Shown one piece after another: positions 6,451 through 15,202 of a stretch of DNA of 17,381 nucleotides. Made by a program: the position numbers and the translations under genes. The notes under the pieces were generated by a model, which was not told the origin of the DNA, did not search any database, and saw nothing but the letters and a program-made list of their open reading frames with translations. This DNA is from Deltaproteobacteria bacterium (GTDB taxonomy: Bacteria > Desulfobacterota > Desulfobulbia > Desulfobulbales > VMSU01), in contig JAJYJA010000034.1 in NCBI GenBank assembly GCA_021789795.1, forward strand, positions 1 to 17,381, in the 5' to 3' direction. How positions within the stretch are numbered: position 1 is the stretch's first letter; each line of letters starts with the position of its first letter.

Positions 6451-7314
6451 TCAGCCGTCCTGGCCTTCGGTTGTTTGCCAGAGGGCCCGTTTTTGTCCCG
6501 GCGGCAGGCGTTTGATCCGCCACTCGCGGCGGCTGGCGGCGGCGCGGGAGGCGGCCGGTTCGGAAAAAACCAGCCTGACCGGGCGTCGGGCACGGGTGTA
6601 GCGCGCCCCGGTCTTGCCGGTGTTGTGGGCCGTAGTCCGGCGGCCCAGGTCGGTGGTGATGCCGGTATAGAGCGACCCGTCCCGGCAGGAGAGCATATAT
6701 ACCTGCCAGTTGCCTGGTATAATTGGCAGATGTTGTTGATCGCAGACCTGGGGGAGCTGGAGCGGGTCACAGAGCCTTAGGCGGTCGCTGGCCGTGATTG
6801 CGGGCCAGTTTAGCTCGGCGGGCAGGTCGCCGGTCAGCCAGAGGGTGGAGAGATGCAGGTGGGGCGGCGGCGAGCCGGCCCGGCCCTGGGCCAGACGTCC
6901 GACCGGCTCGCCGGCGACCAGTCGACGGCCAATCTTGATCTCCGGGCCGGGCGTCAGATGGGCGGAGATCGAGACCAGCCGCGCCCCGTCGTCGCGAAAG
7001 AGTTCATGGACGACCAGCACCGAGCGGCCCAGGAAGTCGTCGAATACCCCGGCCACCACCCCCGGCAGGGCCACGGGGGCCAGGGCGTCCACCGGCAGGG
7101 GCTTAACCTCGCCCTGGACGGTGAGATAGTCCCGCAAGTCCAAGCCCTCGTGCGGGCTGGTCCGCGGGCCGGGCCGCCACCAGGCCTGGGTCTCGGCAAA
7201 GGCCATGCCTGGCCTAAGGTGGAAACGGTAAAAACCGTCCTCCGGCAGGCGGTTGCGGCGGGCCAGGGTCTCCAGGAGGCAGGCGGGGCTTCGTTCAGTC
7301 GAGCCGCAGGCCAT
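6451..7314 (-). CDS. M23-like metallopeptidase fused to a GIY-YIG endonuclease domain
   Basis: 287 residues in one uninterrupted frame. Residues about 50-160 match the LytM/M23 fold with all metal and catalytic positions: H55-EGL-D59, H119 in SAHL, and H152-x-H154 in PPHLHLS. M23 enzymes cut peptidoglycan cross-bridges and are normally exported, yet no signal peptide or membrane segment is visible. Residues about 203-280 are a GIY-YIG domain of the UPF0213/YhbQ type: VYM (205-207), YTG (216-218), R225, H230 and E252, with HNTGKTGARYTRARRPV. No Met precedes the nuclease domain where stand-alone members usually start, which supports a true fusion. ATG 7314 lies inside the 3' end of the HDOD gene (20-base overlap), with GGAG 11 bases upstream, so translation is probably coupled. 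A frameshift joining two genes cannot be wholly excluded. Confidence 0.82.
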   Translation of the reverse strand: MACGSTERSPACLLETLARRNRLPEDGFYRFHLRPGMAFAETQAWWRPGPRTSPHEGLDLRDYLTVQGEVKPLPVDALAPVALPGVVAGVFDDFLGRSVLVVHELFRDDGARLVSISAHLTPGPEIKIGRRLVAGEPVGRLAQGRAGSPPPHLHLSTLWLTGDLPAELNWPAITASDRLRLCDPLQLPQVCDQQHLPIIPGNWQVYMLSCRDGSLYTGITTDLGRRTTAHNTGKTGARYTRARRPVRLVFSEPAASRAAASRREWRIKRLPPGQKRALWQTTEGQDG

Positions 7315-8773
7315 CGGTGACGCTGCTCCAGGTGTTGTTCAACTCCTGGTCGAAGCTGACGACGAAGCCGGCCACGTTCACCTCGCAGAAGGGGCGGTGG
7401 AACTCTTGGATAATCCCCCAGGCCGGGGATTCGAGGGCGGCTGACAGGGGAAGCTGCTGGCCTGGGCAGTGCCCGCAGCCGTGGAGATGGGCGAAGACCT
7501 CCGCCAGGTGCACCAGGGCCACGGCTAGTTGGTTGGTGTTGGCCTGGGCGGGTTGATGGTGGCAGCGGAGCACGTCGAGATAGGCCTCGGGCAGGCCGAT
7601 GCCCTCCCCGAGCATCGCCCCCGCCTGGGCGTGATCGACCCCCGCGTAGTCGGTTTCCGCCTGGCAGAGGTCGGCGCAGAGTTCGGAGTCGGGAGCCGTC
7701 AGCTGCGGGTACAGGTTGGGCTCGATGGCGTCCAGGGCCAGGATGCCGATGTCGTGCAACAGGCCGGCCAGGTAGATGTCGGTGGTCAGGGAGAGGCGGA
7801 TCACGTCCCGAAGGAGGGCGGAGATCCGGGCCACGATCACCGAGTGCCGCCAGAAGGCGCGGGCCAGGGGGGCCAGGCCGTGGAAGGGCTTGCGGCTGGG
7901 ATGCCGGTTTACCGCCTCTAACAGTATCTCCTGGATCTGTTTGATCCCCACCGTGATCATGGCGTGGGGCACGGTGCCCACCGGCAGGCTGCGGCGGTAG
8001 AAGGAGGAGTTGCCCACCTGCATCACCTTCCAGGCGAGGGCCGGGTCTAGTTGCACCAGGTCGGCCAAGCGAAGGGTGTTCTCGCACTCCCCGCGCAGCA
8101 GGGGGGCGATGCGGCTGGCCACCTCCGGGTTGCAGGGTAGCTCGCCAACCGAGGCGATCCGCCGGGGCAGGGATTTGAGCGACCCCTTGCCCTTCTTTTC
8201 CGGACGGGGGGGCAGGTCGGACGGGGCGGCGGCGGGGCCGGGATCGGCGGCGGCTGGTGTCCCTTGGGGGGGCGGGACGATGGCCTCGGGCGGGCCGGGG
8301 GCCGGGGGCGGTATCTCCTGGCCGCTGCTCACCATCCGTTGATTGGCAAGGATCAGGCGGGCGACCAGGATCTCGCAGAAGCGCTTGTAGAATTTGAGCT
8401 GCAGAAAGAGGTTTGAGGAGTTGATGATCTCCGGTTCCACCATCAGCAGGAAGGACTCTCCCCGGCTGATCACCCCGGCGGTGCGCTTGACGTCCATGAC
8501 CAGCGACATCTCCCCGAAGCAGGCCCCGGAGCGCAGGGTGGTCAGCTCCAGGGAGCGGCCGTCCTCCTCCCTGGTCTTGAACACCGAGACCTCGCCCTTG
8601 ACCAGGATGTAGAACACCCGTTCCCGGGTGTTCTCGCGGATGATCAGGGTGCCGTCCGGGGTCTTTAGCCACTTGGCGACCTGGAGGAATTGCCGCAGTT
8701 CGTGGTCGTCGAAGTTGTCGAAGAATTCGATTCGCTTCAGGAAGGCTATCTGCTGCTCGATCTCAAGTCCCAT
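7295..8773 (-). CDS. Cyclic-nucleotide-binding domain plus HDOD domain regulator
   Basis: 492 residues, cytoplasmic. Residues about 15-130 are a cNMP-binding (CRP-like) domain, with the phosphate cassette FGEMSLV (86-92) and RTAGVI (97-102). A Pro/Ala-rich linker spans about 151-192. Residues about 197-400 are an HDOD domain that, unusually, keeps HD residues (H340-D341 in LLHDIG), with further His at 310 and in CHHQP. HDOD proteins are output or scaffold modules in signalling, often alongside c-di-GMP proteins. The Arg in RTA is present, but other cassette residues depart from the cAMP consensus, so the ligand is uncertain. The start ATG 8773 follows AAGGGACAGG, a moderate ribosome site. It lies 70 bases after mnmE and overlaps the M23/GIY-YIG gene at its 3' end, so it may sit at the tail of the mnmE operon. 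Confidence 0.85.
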   Translation of the reverse strand: MGLEIEQQIAFLKRIEFFDNFDDHELRQFLQVAKWLKTPDGTLIIRENTRERVFYILVKGEVSVFKTREEDGRSLELTTLRSGACFGEMSLVMDVKRTAGVISRGESFLLMVEPEIINSSNLFLQLKFYKRFCEILVARLILANQRMVSSGQEIPPPAPGPPEAIVPPPQGTPAAADPGPAAAPSDLPPRPEKKGKGSLKSLPRRIASVGELPCNPEVASRIAPLLRGECENTLRLADLVQLDPALAWKVMQVGNSSFYRRSLPVGTVPHAMITVGIKQIQEILLEAVNRHPSRKPFHGLAPLARAFWRHSVIVARISALLRDVIRLSLTTDIYLAGLLHDIGILALDAIEPNLYPQLTAPDSELCADLCQAETDYAGVDHAQAGAMLGEGIGLPEAYLDVLRCHHQPAQANTNQLAVALVHLAEVFAHLHGCGHCPGQQLPLSAALESPAWGIIQEFHRPFCEVNVAGFVVSFDQELNNTWSSVTDGLRLD

Positions 8774-8843
8774 CCGGCCTGTCCCTTGCCGTCGCCTCGC
8801 CGTTACCTCTTTTTTCGGCGTTTGACTGCCGGCATCTTGCTGG

Positions 8844-10241
8844 TTACTTGCCTATGCAAAATTCTCCAAATATCCTGTCTAGCATCTCGTCGGGGGTGGT
8901 GTGGCCGACGATGTCGCCTAAGTGATCCAGGGCGGTCTGGGTCTCGATGGCCAGCAACTCCGGGGCCAGGGGTAAGGACTGAAGCCCGGTCTTAAGCCGT
9001 TGACAGGCCTCCCGCGCCAGGGTAAGCGCCGCCCGGTGGCGGGCGTTCGGCGCCACGGTGAGGCCGGGGTCCCAGCCGGAACCGAGCCCCCCGGCGATCA
9101 GGGTGAAGATTGCCTCCTCAAGTTCCGCAAGGCCCTCGCCCTTGCGGGCGGAGATGGGGATGACCCGCTGGCCGGCGAGCCGGGCGCGCAGGGTCTCGAT
9201 CTCCGCTGGCCGGCAGAGGTCGCACTTGTTGGCCACCACCAGCAGGGGTTTGTTCGCCGCCATCTGCAGCAGGGCCAGGTCTTCCGCCGTCAGCGGCGCA
9301 GAGGCGTCCACCAGCAGCAGCGCCACCTCCGCCCGGCTCAAGGTCTGTTTGGCGCGTTGGACGCCTAGGTCCTCGACCGGGTCATGGGCGTCGCGGATGC
9401 CGGCGGTGTCGATTAGGCGCAAGGCAAGGCCGTGGATGGCGATGGCCTCCTCGATGGTGTCACGGGTGGTGCCGGCCAGGGGGGTGACGATGGCCCGCTC
9501 CTCGCGCAGCAGGGCGTTAAGCAGGCTGGACTTGCCGACGTTGGGCCGACCGATGATGGCGGCGGCGATCCCGTCTCGGGCTATCTTACCATGGTCGGCG
9601 GCGGAGATCAAACCCTTGAGCGCCGGGATAATCTCGGTCGTCAGGGTGGCGAGGAGCCGGGGGGGATCGAGGATCTCCGGCTCCTCCTCGGGGAAGTCGA
9701 TGGCCACCTCCAGCACCGCCCGCAGCCGGAGCAGGGCCTCGCTGATTTGGGCGATGCGGGCGCTTAGGCCGCCTTCTAGTTGCCGGACCGCCAGGCCAAG
9801 TCCCTCGGGGGAGCGGGCGGTAAGCAGGTCGAGTACCGCCTCGGCCTGGCTGAGGTCGATCCGGCCGTTCAAGAAGGCCCGCTTGGTGAACTCGCCGGGC
9901 CCGGCCAGTCGGGCCCCGGCCTCCTGTGCCAGGACCAGCACCTCTTGCAGGAGCAGGAAGTTGCCGTGGCAGTGAATCTCCACCACCTCCTCCCGGGTAT
10001 AGGTATGGGGGGCGGCCATGTGCACCGCCAGCACCTCGTCGAGCACCTGGCCGGAGTCGGGGCGCCGGATCCGGCCGAGATACAGGCGGTGGCTTTGCAG
10101 CTTGGGAACCGGGTGCTGGGGGGAAAAGAGCCGGTTGAGGATGGCCGGGGCCTCGGGGCCGCTGATGCGAATCACCCCAATGCCGCCGGGGCCGGGCGGG
10201 GTGGCGATGGCGGCGATGGTGGAGGAGAGAGGTTCGTTCAT
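8844..10241 (-). CDS. mnmE: tRNA uridine-5-carboxymethylaminomethyl modification GTPase MnmE (TrmE)
   Basis: 465 residues, the normal length. With MnmG, MnmE installs the cmnm5 group on wobble U34 of certain tRNAs, using methylene-tetrahydrofolate. The N-terminal folate-binding domain starts with TIAAIATPPGPGGIGVIRISG. The G domain has G1 GRPNVGKSS, G2 TTRDT, G3 DTAGI and G4 NKCD. The protein ends in FCIGK, with the catalytic Cys of the C-x-G-K tail. It starts at ATG 10241, 40 bases after jag, with AGG about 9 bases upstream. Being last in the rpmH-yidC-jag block is common. mnmG is not seen next to it in this window. Confidence 0.97.
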   Translation of the reverse strand: MNEPLSSTIAAIATPPGPGGIGVIRISGPEAPAILNRLFSPQHPVPKLQSHRLYLGRIRRPDSGQVLDEVLAVHMAAPHTYTREEVVEIHCHGNFLLLQEVLVLAQEAGARLAGPGEFTKRAFLNGRIDLSQAEAVLDLLTARSPEGLGLAVRQLEGGLSARIAQISEALLRLRAVLEVAIDFPEEEPEILDPPRLLATLTTEIIPALKGLISAADHGKIARDGIAAAIIGRPNVGKSSLLNALLREERAIVTPLAGTTRDTIEEAIAIHGLALRLIDTAGIRDAHDPVEDLGVQRAKQTLSRAEVALLLVDASAPLTAEDLALLQMAANKPLLVVANKCDLCRPAEIETLRARLAGQRVIPISARKGEGLAELEEAIFTLIAGGLGSGWDPGLTVAPNARHRAALTLAREACQRLKTGLQSLPLAPELLAIETQTALDHLGDIVGHTTPDEMLDRIFGEFCIGK

Positions 10242-10281
10242 CCGCGCCTGCTGGACAAGGGGCCGTTGGGCTGGAGAGGTC

Positions 10282-11187
10282 TCAGGGAGAATCGGAGGGT
10301 GGGGCGGCCCCCTCGGTGGCGCCGGGGCCGGGCGCGGGCCGTCGCCGGCCCCGGGTGGTGCCGGGGAGATAGATCCTGATCCGTTTGAACAGCCCTTCGC
10401 CGATACTGACGCTGCGGATGTCGGGATCGTCCTTGAGTGCCAAGTGGACGATCCGGCGATCGGCGGGATTCAGCGCCCCCAGGGTCTGGCTGGTGCCGGT
10501 AGACTTTACCTGCCGGGCCAGGTCGAGGGCCAGCTCCCGCAGCTCCTGCTGCCGCTGCTCCCGGTAGTTGCCGGCGTCAAGCGACAGGTCGAGCCGTCCG
10601 GGGAGGCGCTGGGCCACGATCTTGCGCAGCAGGTACTGGAGGGCGTCCAGCACGTTTCCCTCCCGGCCCACCAGCTCCTCGAGGTGGGCGCCGGGGTGGA
10701 TGCGCACCCGCAGTTGGTCCCCGGACAGGGAGGCCTCAACCTCAAGCTCGAAGCCCATCTTGGCGAGCAGGGTCTGGGTCAGGCCCCGGATGGCCTCGAT
10801 GTCCTCCGGGGTGGGCGGCGGCCCCGGCTCCGGGCGGCCGGACGGCGGGGTGGGGTGGCGTCTGGCCGTGGTCAGGGGCGCCCCCTTGCCGGGCCGTTTG
10901 CCCTTGGATCGGGTCGGGGCGTCTGGCTCGGGACTGGCCGGGGCGGGTGCTTGGCTCAGGGGGGGCTCCGGGACCAGGGGGGCGGCGGCCTTGCGGCGAG
11001 CGCGGATTACCGCCTTTTTCCTGCCCAGACCGAAGATGCCCGCCGAGCCGGCGGAGACGATCTCGATCTCCAGCTCGGCGCGGTTCGCCTGGAGGTCGCC
11101 GCAGGCCTTGGCAACGGCCTCGTCTATGTCTTTGCCCTGATATTCCATATGGTTATGGCTCATATATTCTTCACGGGCCTCCGTCAT
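10282..11187 (-). CDS. jag: Jag/KhpB RNA-binding protein (Jag-N, KH, R3H domains)
   Basis: 301 residues. The Jag-N domain (about 15-65) shows EYQGKDIDEAVAKACGDL and GIFGLGRKKAVIR. A long Pro/Ala/Lys linker follows, about 67-130. The KH domain has a GREG loop in LEELVGREGNVLDALQYLL. The R3H domain has RRIVHLALKDDPDIRSVSIGEG. KhpB proteins bind RNA and are usually encoded next to yidC. ATG 11187 is 4 bases past the yidC stop, which favours translational coupling. ATG 11163, closer to the usual Jag N-terminus, has GGAGG 13 bases upstream and is a fair alternative that would shorten the protein by 8 residues. A basic, low-complexity tail follows R3H. Confidence 0.93.
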   Translation of the reverse strand: MTEAREEYMSHNHMEYQGKDIDEAVAKACGDLQANRAELEIEIVSAGSAGIFGLGRKKAVIRARRKAAAPLVPEPPLSQAPAPASPEPDAPTRSKGKRPGKGAPLTTARRHPTPPSGRPEPGPPPTPEDIEAIRGLTQTLLAKMGFELEVEASLSGDQLRVRIHPGAHLEELVGREGNVLDALQYLLRKIVAQRLPGRLDLSLDAGNYREQRQQELRELALDLARQVKSTGTSQTLGALNPADRRIVHLALKDDPDIRSVSIGEGLFKRIRIYLPGTTRGRRRPAPGPGATEGAAPPSDSP

Positions 11188-11191
11188 CGGT

Positions 11192-12850
11192 TTAGGGCTC
11201 GACGGAGCGGTTGATCAGATACTGCTGGCCGATTGAGAGCAGGTTGTTGACAAACCAGTACAGAACCAGGCCGGAGGCGAAGTTCAGGAACATGAAGGTG
11301 AAGATGACCGGCAGAAACATCATCACCTTGGCCTGGGTCGGGTCGCCCGAGGTGGGCGACATCTTCTGCTGGAGAAACATGCTGGCCCCCATCAGCAGGG
11401 TGAGCACGGGGATGCCGTTAAGTCCGGGGATGTGGAGGCCGATCCCCAGCCGGTCCGGGGCCGAGAGGTCGGTGATCCACAGCATGAAGGGGGCGTGCCG
11501 CAGCTCCACGGTTTGCAGGAGCACCTTGTAGAGGGAGAAGAACACCGGGATCTGCAGGATCATCGGCAGACAGCCGCCCAGGGGGTTGATCTTGTAGGTC
11601 TTGTAGAGGGTCATGATCTCCTGGTTCAACTGCTCGGGCTGATCCTTGTACTTTTCGCGCAGCTTGGCCATCTTGGGCTGAATCTTCTGCATGGTCTTCA
11701 TCGACTTCATCCCCTTGTGGGAGATGGGCCAGAACAGGAGCTTGAACAGGACGGTGACCAGGATGATGGCTACCCCGTAGTTGTGGGTGTAGCGGTGCAG
11801 GAAGTTGAGCAGGAACAGGGTGGGCTTGGCCAAGGCGTCAAACCAGCCGAAGTTGACGATTTTGTCGAGATCGGAGCCGGTTTTTTGCAGGATGGAGAGC
11901 TTCTTGGGGCCAACAAACAGGGTATAATTGTAGGTCTTCTCTCCGCCCGCCGGGATGACCTCCTGGGGGCCGCCCAGGATGGAGGTGACCTGCTCGTCCT
12001 TGCCGGCCAGCGAGAGCTGGAGGTTTGCCGACCCTGGGTCATGGGGCACGATGGCGCTCAGGAAATAGCTGTCCTCGTAGGCGGCCCAGGTCACCGCCCC
12101 GGTGATGGTCTTGGGGCCGTCCTTGCGTAAGGATTCGGGCTGAACCTCTTCCAGTTTGGCGCCGTCGAGCAAGGCCGCCGGCCCGGAGAAGATGGCCCGT
12201 TTGCCTTGCAATTCCGGAGAGAAGGGGGCGTAGGTGCTGGCGATCAGCGGGGCGCCGCGCAGGGCCTGGGGGGTGCTGTTTTGGACGGTGATCGCCAGCT
12301 CCATCCGGTAGGAGTCGTCGGAGAAGGTCAGCTTCTTGGTCACGCTCAGCCCCGGCTGGGGGGTGGCGACCATCACCAGGCTGGCCTGGCCGCCGGGGGT
12401 GGTGACGATCTGGTCTTGGGCGGCGGTGTAGAGCAGGGGGCGGGTGGGCATGGCGTTGCCCCAGAAGAAATCAAGCGGCATCCGTCCGGGGTCGTGGGCC
12501 AGGATCAGTTCCTTGGGGGGGGAGTCCTTGGCGATGCTCTCCCGGTAGTCCTTGAGCCTGAAGCTGGTGAAGGCCCCGCCGTTTTCGGAGACCACCGCCC
12601 GGTAGAGGCGGGTGGTTACCGGGATGTCCTTGCCGTTTAAGGGGGGCGGGGAGGCGGGATTGGCCTGATCGGCCACCGCCTCCGTCGCCGCCGGCTGGGC
12701 CTCGGGGGCGGCGGGTTTGCCGGGGGAGGGGGTCGTGTTGGTGGCCATCCCCGCCGGTGATTCCGGTGGCGGCGGGGCGAAAAAGTGCTGATAGCCCAGC
12801 AGAATGAGCAGCGAGAGGATAACGGCGATAAAGGCCCTTTGGGTTTCCAT
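11192..12850 (-). CDS. yidC: Membrane protein insertase YidC
   Basis: 552 residues, the Gram-negative long form. YidC inserts inner-membrane proteins alone or with SecYEG. Residues about 5-25 are the N-terminal membrane anchor (AFIAVILSLLILLGYQHFF). A Pro/Ala-rich linker leads into the large periplasmic P1 domain (about 70-340). The conserved core follows, with YGVAIILVTVLFKLLFWPIS, the cytoplasmic hairpin MQKIQPKMAKLREKY, NPLGGCLPMILQIPVFFSLY, and final helices ending in LYWFVNNLLSIGQQYLI. The cationic groove position appears to be Lys where E. coli has Arg. AGGAAAG precedes ATG 12850. The gene lies 59 bases after yidD and 4 bases before jag. Confidence 0.98.
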   Translation of the reverse strand: METQRAFIAVILSLLILLGYQHFFAPPPPESPAGMATNTTPSPGKPAAPEAQPAATEAVADQANPASPPPLNGKDIPVTTRLYRAVVSENGGAFTSFRLKDYRESIAKDSPPKELILAHDPGRMPLDFFWGNAMPTRPLLYTAAQDQIVTTPGGQASLVMVATPQPGLSVTKKLTFSDDSYRMELAITVQNSTPQALRGAPLIASTYAPFSPELQGKRAIFSGPAALLDGAKLEEVQPESLRKDGPKTITGAVTWAAYEDSYFLSAIVPHDPGSANLQLSLAGKDEQVTSILGGPQEVIPAGGEKTYNYTLFVGPKKLSILQKTGSDLDKIVNFGWFDALAKPTLFLLNFLHRYTHNYGVAIILVTVLFKLLFWPISHKGMKSMKTMQKIQPKMAKLREKYKDQPEQLNQEIMTLYKTYKINPLGGCLPMILQIPVFFSLYKVLLQTVELRHAPFMLWITDLSAPDRLGIGLHIPGLNGIPVLTLLMGASMFLQQKMSPTSGDPTQAKVMMFLPVIFTFMFLNFASGLVLYWFVNNLLSIGQQYLINRSVEP

Positions 12851-12909
12851 GAGGATGTCTTTCCTGGTTGATTCCGGGCGGAGAGGCGAGCGCGGCGGCT
12901 AAGGCGCGG

Positions 12910-13161
12910 CTATTTCACCACCGGGTCGAAGCCGCCGGGATGGAAGGGATGGCAGCGCATGACCCGGCGCAGGGCCAGCCACGCTCCCCTGGCCAGGCCG
13001 TGGGCGGTTATGGCGTCGATGGCGTACTGCGAGCAGGTGGGGTGGAACCGGCAGCTAGGCGGAAGCAGTGGGGAGACTAGTCGCTGATAGGTGCGCAGCA
13101 GCCGGATGGCCAGCCGTTGTCCGGCCGGGGCCGCCGGGGTGTCGGTCCGCGGGCCGCTCAT
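12910..13161 (-). CDS. yidD: Membrane protein insertion efficiency factor YidD
   Basis: 83 residues, the normal size. The family signature is intact: RTYQRLVSPLLPPSCRFHPTCSQYA, then RCHPFHPGGFDPV. YidD is a small amphipathic protein at the inner face of the membrane that aids YidC-dependent insertion. The frame is open further upstream, but ATG 13161 gives the family length, and its ATGA overlaps the stop codon of the small ORF at 13158-13313, so coupled translation is likely. The first 14 residues (Ser/Pro/Ala-rich) are a non-conserved extension. Confidence 0.95.
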   Translation of the reverse strand: MSGPRTDTPAAPAGQRLAIRLLRTYQRLVSPLLPPSCRFHPTCSQYAIDAITAHGLARGAWLALRRVMRCHPFHPGGFDPVVK

Positions 13162-13313
13162 GACTGGCGGGCGGGGCAGAAAACCCGAACCGTCGCCTTC
13201 CCGTCCAACCGCAGCGGGGCTTGGGCAGCATGGCGGGGCGATTTTGCTCGTTTTGCATGCCGGTCGGCCAGGTTGCTTAGCCATCGGCGATCTTTTTGCG
13301 AGTCGTCGGTCAT
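13158..13313 (-). CDS. Small ORF between rnpA and yidD (51 residues), unknown
   Basis: A 51-residue ORF whose ATG (13313-13311) overlaps the rnpA stop as ATGA, and whose TGA (13160-13158) overlaps the yidD start in the same way. The predicted peptide starts MTDDSQKDRRWLSNLADR, is strongly basic (Arg/Lys/His-rich), has one Cys near the end (VFCPARQ), and has no membrane segment or signal peptide. I do not recognise it. Double four-base overlaps are typical of genes translated in series, and rnpA and yidD are usually adjacent or overlapping, so this looks like an inserted or lineage-specific coupled gene. It could also be a fortuitous frame that only carries ribosomes from rnpA to yidD. Confidence 0.55.
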   Translation of the reverse strand: MTDDSQKDRRWLSNLADRHAKRAKSPRHAAQAPLRLDGKATVRVFCPARQS

Positions 13314-13693
13314 GATTGGGCGCCGGGGGTCGGAAACAGCCCGGTGATCCGGTGAAAGGCGGCCTCAATGTCGGCCAGACCCTGGGGCTGGAAGCGCTGG
13401 TTGGTGGCCACCACCAGATCAACCCCCTGGGCCGAGGCCCGTTTGGCCACCAGGGAGGGCAACCCCCTGTGCAGTCGGTAAAACTCCCGCAGCAGTCGTT
13501 TGATCCTGTTCCGCCTGACCGCCGAACGCTGTCCGCCCACGCTGATCCCCAGGCGGTCGCCGTCCTGGCCGTTGTCGCGGAAGATGAGGGTGAATCCCCC
13601 GGCCTTGTCCCCGGCCCGTCGGCCCTGCCGGTAAACCTGCTGGTACTGCCAGGACTTGGTGAGCAGGGCCGCCTTGGGCAGGGAAAGGCTCAT
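13310..13693 (-). CDS. rnpA: Ribonuclease P protein component
   Basis: 127 residues. RnpA binds the RNase P RNA and helps it process the 5' leader of tRNAs. The signature RNRIKRLLREFYR is present, as are the N-terminal FTLIF..RLGISVG core and the substrate-groove aromatics. The frame is open far upstream across rpmH, but ATG 13693 gives the family-typical N-terminus (LPKAALLTKSWQYQQVYRQG) and follows AAGG about 8 bases away. It lies 23 bases after rpmH and overlaps the following small ORF by 4 bases. Confidence 0.97.
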   Translation of the reverse strand: MSLSLPKAALLTKSWQYQQVYRQGRRAGDKAGGFTLIFRDNGQDGDRLGISVGGQRSAVRRNRIKRLLREFYRLHRGLPSLVAKRASAQGVDLVVATNQRFQPQGLADIEAAFHRITGLFPTPGAQS

Positions 13694-13716
13694 CCGCCTT
13701 GCGCCGCCGGATCCGG

Positions 13717-13854
13717 TCAGACCGCCAGACGATGCCGGCCCTTGGCCCGGCGGCGGTTGATGACCGCCCGGCCGTTCTTGGTGCTCATCCGCACCCGGAA
13801 GCCGTGGGTGCGATGGCGGCTGGTGTTGCTGGGTTGGAAGGTTCGCTTGCTCAT
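13717..13854 (-). CDS. rpmH: 50S ribosomal protein L34
   Basis: 45 residues. The protein is extremely basic, with the L34 signature SKRTFQPSNTSRHRTHGFRVRM and then TKNGRAVINRRRAKGRHRL. It is a structural protein of the large ribosomal subunit. AAGGA lies 7 bases before ATG 13854. It is first in the rpmH-rnpA-yidD-yidC-jag-mnmE operon, behind the promoter at 13936-13965. In many bacteria this block lies near the replication origin. I saw no dnaA gene or DnaA-box cluster here. Confidence 0.97.
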   Translation of the reverse strand: MSKRTFQPSNTSRHRTHGFRVRMSTKNGRAVINRRRAKGRHRLAV

Positions 13855-13935
13855 GGGTGATTCCTTTTAGTTGCGGCCGGCGGGCGGCGGCGTTTCTCGG
13901 TAGTGTCGCGGGATACGCGGCAAAATAAAACCGCA

Positions 13936-13965
13936 ATCATAACCATATTCCGCCGGACGTGTCAA
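13936..13965 (-). promoter_or_regulatory. Sigma70-type promoter of the rpmH operon
   Basis: On the minus strand TTGACA (13965-13960) and TATGAT (13941-13936) are 18 bases apart, with a perfect -35 and a five-of-six -10. Predicted start is about 13929, giving a 75-base leader to rpmH. The surrounding DNA is clearly more AT-rich than the genes. Confidence 0.75.
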
Positions 13966-13984
13966 ATGTTTTCAACTGCCGGGG

Positions 13985-14009
13985 GCCTTGCTGGCCGCTC
14001 TGGCAAGGC
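13985..14009 (-). terminator. Hairpin after the cyclophilin-FKBP gene
   Basis: GCCTTGC (13985-13991) and GCAAGGC (14003-14009) form a perfect seven-base-pair stem, 4 bases after the stop codon at 14014. No T tract follows on the minus strand. It separates this gene from the rpmH promoter just downstream. Confidence 0.4.
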
Positions 14010-14013
14010 GTCT

Positions 14014-14988
<975 letters not shown>

Positions 14989-15017
14989 GGATGACTCCTC
15001 TGGTGATCGGTTCCTTG

Positions 15018-15060
15018 TTTTAGGAGCCGGGCAGCAATGGCTCCTTATGCCGTCGCCGTG
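15018..15060. repeat. Intergenic repeat copy R4 (short form)
   Basis: AGGAGCC (15022-15028) and GGCTCC (15039-15044) are inverted repeats with a ten-base loop. GGCTCCTTATGCCGT (15039-15053) is identical to the tail of R3. It lies in the untranslated leader of the cyclophilin-FKBP gene, so it will be transcribed as a hairpin. Confidence 0.55.
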
Positions 15061-15144
15061 CGACTGGTGGTTTTAGATGGTTGCTGCGCGGACGGCTGAT
15101 GTCGGATGGAGCAGGCCCGGCTGGAGGCCCTGAAAAGCCTCGCG

Positions 15145-15173
15145 ACTATAAGCCAGGCCGGGCGGGGTGTCAA
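15145..15173 (-). promoter_or_regulatory. Sigma70-type promoter of the cyclophilin-FKBP gene
   Basis: On the minus strand TTGACA (15173-15168) and TATAGT (15150-15145) are exactly 17 bases apart. Predicted start is about 15138, giving a leader of roughly 150 bases that contains repeat R4. I see no coding sequence in 15061-15144. Confidence 0.75.
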
Positions 15174-15202
15174 GAGCGCAAAAGATGCCAAGAGGCCGTT
15201 TT

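Noticed and set aside
6954..8672. A 572-codon minus-strand open frame
   Set aside because: It overlaps the cNMP/HDOD and M23/GIY-YIG genes in another frame. Its product is Pro/Arg/Gly-rich with no domain, as expected from GC-rich DNA.
10018..11214. A 398-codon plus-strand open frame opposite jag
   Set aside because: It is antisense to jag and the start of mnmE, both certain genes, and is low in complexity.
13310..13936. A 208-codon form of rnpA extending over rpmH
   Set aside because: The extension is rpmH read in another frame. ATG 13693 gives the normal RnpA N-terminus.
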